Source of the DNA: Flammula alnicola
Lineage: Eukaryota; Basidiomycota; Agaricomycetes; Agaricales; Strophariaceae
DNA: 64,000 nucleotides
NCBI GenBank assembly: GCA_015499995.1
Contig: JADNRV010000007.1
Span: 434,001-498,000 of the forward strand
Reading direction: 5' to 3'
Under the pieces are notes generated by a model that ran no database searches, was not told the origin of the DNA, and saw only the letters and a program-made list of their open reading frames with translations. The translations under genes and the position numbers were made by a program. Shown piece by piece: positions 60,678 to 64,000 of the stretch; the stretch's first letter is position 1; each line of letters begins with the position of its first letter.

Positions 60678-60811
60678 GATGATTATGAGCGATGGCAGGA
60701 GCTGCGATACCGAAATTGGCAAAGAATTACTGGCCAACCAACGGACCGGCAAAACCCGAAGTACGATTGCTCCTTCCAAGAGTTGGTCGCTCCGTGTCTC
60801 CTTCACTCAAA
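60678..60811. promoter_or_regulatory. 134-base bidirectional promoter (SPF27 / complex I 30-kDa)
   Basis: Two conserved housekeeping genes start in opposite directions from this very short stretch. No TATA motif seen. Confidence 0.5.
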
Positions 60812-61952
60812 ATGTCGCTCCGCGCTGGCCTGAGAGCAAGCAAAGTCCTTCGAACCGCCTCTGCGCGGCCAGCGACCTACTCGGCTGCCCATCTCAGGCG
60901 TTCCATACATTCTACAACCGCCCCCAAAGGTGACCATCGTGTCCCGAAATATCACGTCGTCAACTAAACCTATTTTATAAGTAGCCTCAGCCGCTCCCTT
61001 CAAAGAGCCCACATCTCCAAATCCCACCATCACCCAATATGCGGAAACAACAGAGCAACTCCATACATACGGCTCCTACCTGACCCAATGCTTGCCAAAA
61101 TTCATCCAGCAGTTCTCCGTTCTCAAGGACGAGTTGACCTTGTATATCGCGCCCTCAGCGGTCGTCCCCGTGTTGACCTTCCTGCGCGATCACCAGCAAT
61201 GCCAATTCAAGCAAGTCATGGATATTAGCGGTGTTGACTATCCTGAGCGCGAGAAGAGATTCGAGGTCGTGTACCACCTTCTCAGCATCAGGTATGCTGG
61301 CAGAATCAGGGTTAAGACATACGCTGGAGAGGCGGATCCCGTCCCAAGCTCTGTTGAGGTGTTTAGGGGAGCTGATTGGTATGGCTTTATTCATTAGTTG
61401 AACGAATGGAATTAATATGGGCTGCGTTTCAGGTATGAGCGCGAAGCTTGGGATCTTTTCGGCATTTTCTTCGAGAACCACCCAGATCTGTTTGTAGCAT
61501 TTATCTTCCTTTCGTTTCTTCTAGCTGACTATATTTGACATAGCCGCCGGATACTTACTGACTACGGTACAAGCTATTGGCATTTTTTCGGGAATATTTC
61601 TAACGTCGTTCTAGGTTTCGAGGGTCACCCTTTGCGTAAAGACTTCCCCTTGACAGTACGTGATATTCCAGCTACCTTTACCTTGCCATTCCTGATAAGC
61701 TTAAACACAGGGTTATACGGAAGTTCGTTATGATGAGGAACGCAAGCGCGTTGTTTACGAGCCCCTTCAACTCACCCAAGCATTCCGGTATGTGCATTTC
61801 CAGTCTAGATCATCTCCAATTTCATCTCAACCTTTCCAAGCAACTTCGAATCTCTATCACCTTGGGAGCAAGTTGGAGATGGTAAGAAGGGCCGCAGGCC
61901 CGAAACGCTCAAACCTCTGCCTCCACCGAAGCCAGAGGAAGTCAAGAAATAG
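60812..61952 (+). CDS. NADH:ubiquinone oxidoreductase 30-kDa subunit (NDUFS3 type), mitochondrial
   Basis: Peripheral-arm subunit of respiratory complex I. Leader MSLRAGLRASKVLRTASARP, then ITQYAETTEQLHTYGSYL, YIAPSAVVPVLTFLRDH, FKQVMDISGVDYPEREKRFE, and the family signature WYEREAWDLFGIFFENHPDL followed by [20 protein letters not shown]. The tail is spliced from QAFR to NFESLSPWEQVGDGKK and ends PKPEEVKK. Five or more short introns, all in phase. ATG at 60812. Confidence 0.96.
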
Positions 61953-62157
61953 ACTGTTGGTTAGACGTCTTAGATCAGCAGAGCTCTTCGAATCTGTGAA
62001 TGCAAACACCATCCACTGTCATTGTCATAAAGGGTTACGAAAGATCCCGTTGTCATGAGTATAAATGTTACAGAGCGGAACAGAACAGAGAGAGCCGAGT
62101 CGAAGATGCAAAGAGGTCCACTACATGCTAAGAGAAAGATTCCTATGGTCAAGTGAA

Positions 62158-63658
62158 TCATGATGAGCCTTCAGCTTTATCTGCCTTTTCGCCTGGATCA
62201 ACACTCGTTGATGCCTCACGCAAGTTGTCCGCCCCGTCCGCCCCTTTCGTGCCCCAACCCATTCTCGCCACCACGTATTCTTGTCCAAGAACTTCAACAC
62301 CGACCCTCAATGCATCTGCAATCAGATCCTCGACCCAGTCGTATTGGTCCCACATGGGCAGCCATTTGCTCGGTACAGCCTGAGTTACTGTGGTATGAGT
62401 GAGTTTATGTTCTGGGTCGAAAAGGTAGATGAGGAATTGTAGTTGCTGCGAGCTCTCTGAAGACAACTCCGAAGTCGAGGGCGGCTGAGCGAAGGTGCTG
62501 AAGAAGGGTTGAATGCGAAGGAATACATGGGAGTAGGTGGTTGCAGTGTTGGGATTCTTGGTTGGTTCGGTGGCATGGCTATTCTTCTTCATGACATCTT
62601 CGATGTTGACCTGGATATCAAGATGCTTACTTTACGGCTACTAGTAAATAATCAGACTAGCACTTACTTGAGAAAGCTTGAGAGCGGTCTCATAATTGTC
62701 GACAGTGTTGAGGTCTCGTGCGTCACCTCCTTCTTTGGGCCGAGACTCGTTCCCTCTGTTGACGACGAGATCACCTCCCTCGACTTGTTCAAGGACCTAT
62801 ATAAACAAGTTCTGAGTTAGCTCTGAGTTACGGCTGGGCGGATAAAGAGGACTAACGCGAGCGAGGGAACGGTAGGCCAGAGATTCAACGCCTTCATAGC
62901 CCTGCATATCATGGCTGAGCCAGACCTGAATCACTTCATGCTCCGATATCGGAGGCGCAACAACATTGAGAATATCCGTCAAAGTTGATAATCCGACGCG
63001 CTTGAAATCTTGACCTATAGAACCTTTCAAATTAGAGACAATCGCGTCCTTCACAGATAGGAGATTGACGCACTAAGCTTGTCGAGTTGGGCAGTCTTCG
63101 CATATTCGATTACGCCTTCACCCCATTTACGTGCTTGTTCGTTCTTCGGCAAATGTTTAACTTGCTCATCAACAACGGATTTGGCTTGCTGCATCGCCGC
63201 AGATGCAGATGACCAGACGGACCCCCATCCCCATCCTCCTGAGCTGGTTTGACTTTGACTGGGAGTAACTGTTTGCGATTCGACTTTCTCTTGCCTCTGG
63301 AGCTCTCGCTTGAACTCAACGTCCTGTTCAGGGAAGTAGTCGAAGAAGATGCCGAGGACGAAAGCAGGGATCCTCCACCAAGTCGAACTCGTTCGGTACT
63401 CTTTCTCAAGGTCGGGGTTCCTGAACGCGAGGTGTGCATAGTGGTAGGCCGGGTGGGTTCCGTACTCTTCTGGGTTATTTCATCGAGGAAGGCAAGAACC
63501 TCAGCTGCCTCGCCTTCGTTCGCTGTTCCAGCAGCCGGAGGTCCAGGTTTGATATTTGCATTGGTGGCCCCAGAATTTGACTCAGCTGGCGGCGCAAAGG
63601 AGTCAAGATCGTCTAGAAATTTGAGAGCCTCCTCCTGCTTGGACTTCTTGGATGCCAT
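62158..63658 (-). CDS. MTC1: Mtc1-like (maintenance of telomere capping) protein
   Basis: It begins MASKKSKQEEALKFLDDLDSF, with a second short motif AEVLAFLDEITQ typical of Mtc1. A Ser-rich linker follows. The conserved core is SGGWGWGSVWSSASAAMQQA, LTDILNVVAPPISEHEVIQV, LEQVEGGDLVVNRG and WVEDLIADALRVGVEVLGQE, ending near KADKAEGSS. In yeast the family has a genetic link to telomere capping and vesicle traffic; its molecular activity is unknown. The frame slips by one base at about 63331-63333 (a run of three G on +, C on the coding strand) between TTSL and EQDVEFKRELQRQ. No intron fits there, so this is likely a missing base. Start 63658. Confidence 0.8.
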
Positions 63659-64000
63659 GATGCCTTGATATTTGGATCAGCTGGTGTTTGGAACAGGTTA
63701 TGTGTCGTCTCTGATGAACAACGATTTCAAAGTATGTTCCTTCCAAATGCGGCACCGAGCCCTCCTGAGCCCGGTCTTAGCGCGCACGCGTTTACAGCTG
63801 CTCACAACAAGCTTACATACGACACAACATAACAACTATTGCCTTCGATATCGTGTGCAGTATCATATCTGGGTGCACGACAATTACCACCACATTGGAT
63901 TTAATCCTTAACCAGGTCAAACTTCAGATTGTCAACTTGCAGACAGATTTGAGACAGATAGTTATCTGTGCACCTTTTTCGAACTGTCCTTTCACCCACG
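63659..64000. other. Right-edge region
   Basis: Promoter side of the Mtc1-like gene. The short plus ORF at 63672-63911 has no motif. Nothing else recognised. Confidence 0.35.

Noticed and set aside
1..64000. CRISPR arrays, rRNA genes, bacterial-style operons
   Set aside because: No regularly spaced repeats or rRNA signatures were seen, and the gene structures are eukaryotic.

Overview
The window looks like nuclear DNA of a filamentous basidiomycete, most likely an agaricomycete. Nearly every gene is cut by many short GT...AG introns of about 50-60 bases. The gene set is plainly fungal (PA200/Blm10, Rpd3, Rad14, biotin synthase, Mtc1), and it includes a DUF6589-type protein, a family I know from agaricomycete mobile DNA. 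No rRNA, tRNA, CRISPR array or bacterial-type operon was recognised.

Layout: 1.6-13.4 kb holds a Werner-type 3'-5' exonuclease (-), an uncharacterised low-complexity protein (+), a RING protein (+), an uncharacterised frameshifted gene (+), a translin/TRAX-family protein (-) and a HIT-domain protein (+). 13.7-22.5 kb is one very long, intron-rich gene for the proteasome activator PA200/Blm10 (-); its last intron splits the C-terminal proteasome-binding motif. 22.6-27.5 kb holds a tentative Rxt2-like protein, a REX4-like exonuclease fold that has lost its catalytic acids, and biotin synthase (all -). 28.4-34.3 kb is gene-poor and contains one small ORF, a BTG/Tob anti-proliferative protein (-) and ribosomal protein eS27 (+).

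The main discovery is at 36366-42082: an apparently intact 5717-bp transposon-like element. It has long terminal inverted repeats (about 160 bp; the outer 28 bp and an inner 71-bp block are identical), a perfect 9-bp target-site duplication (GTTATGCCT), and exactly two convergent intact genes: a RecQ-like DEAD/DEAH helicase with a C-terminal Cys-rich/zinc-knuckle module, and a DUF6589-like protein that may be the transposase. Just beyond it (42.1-43.7 kb) lie at least two pairs of inverted repeats from older MITE-like insertions.

The right third is dense housekeeping DNA: peroxisomal-type acyl-CoA thioesterase, Rad14/XPA, Rpd3-type histone deacetylase, a DinB-like protein (all -), succinyl-CoA ligase beta (+), a very large disordered protein (-), splicing factor SPF27/BCAS2 (-) divergent from the complex I 30-kDa subunit (+), and Mtc1 (-). 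A recurring oddity is a set of about ten apparent single-base deletions, many in homopolymers, that break otherwise conserved reading frames. The pattern fits sequence error better than gene decay.
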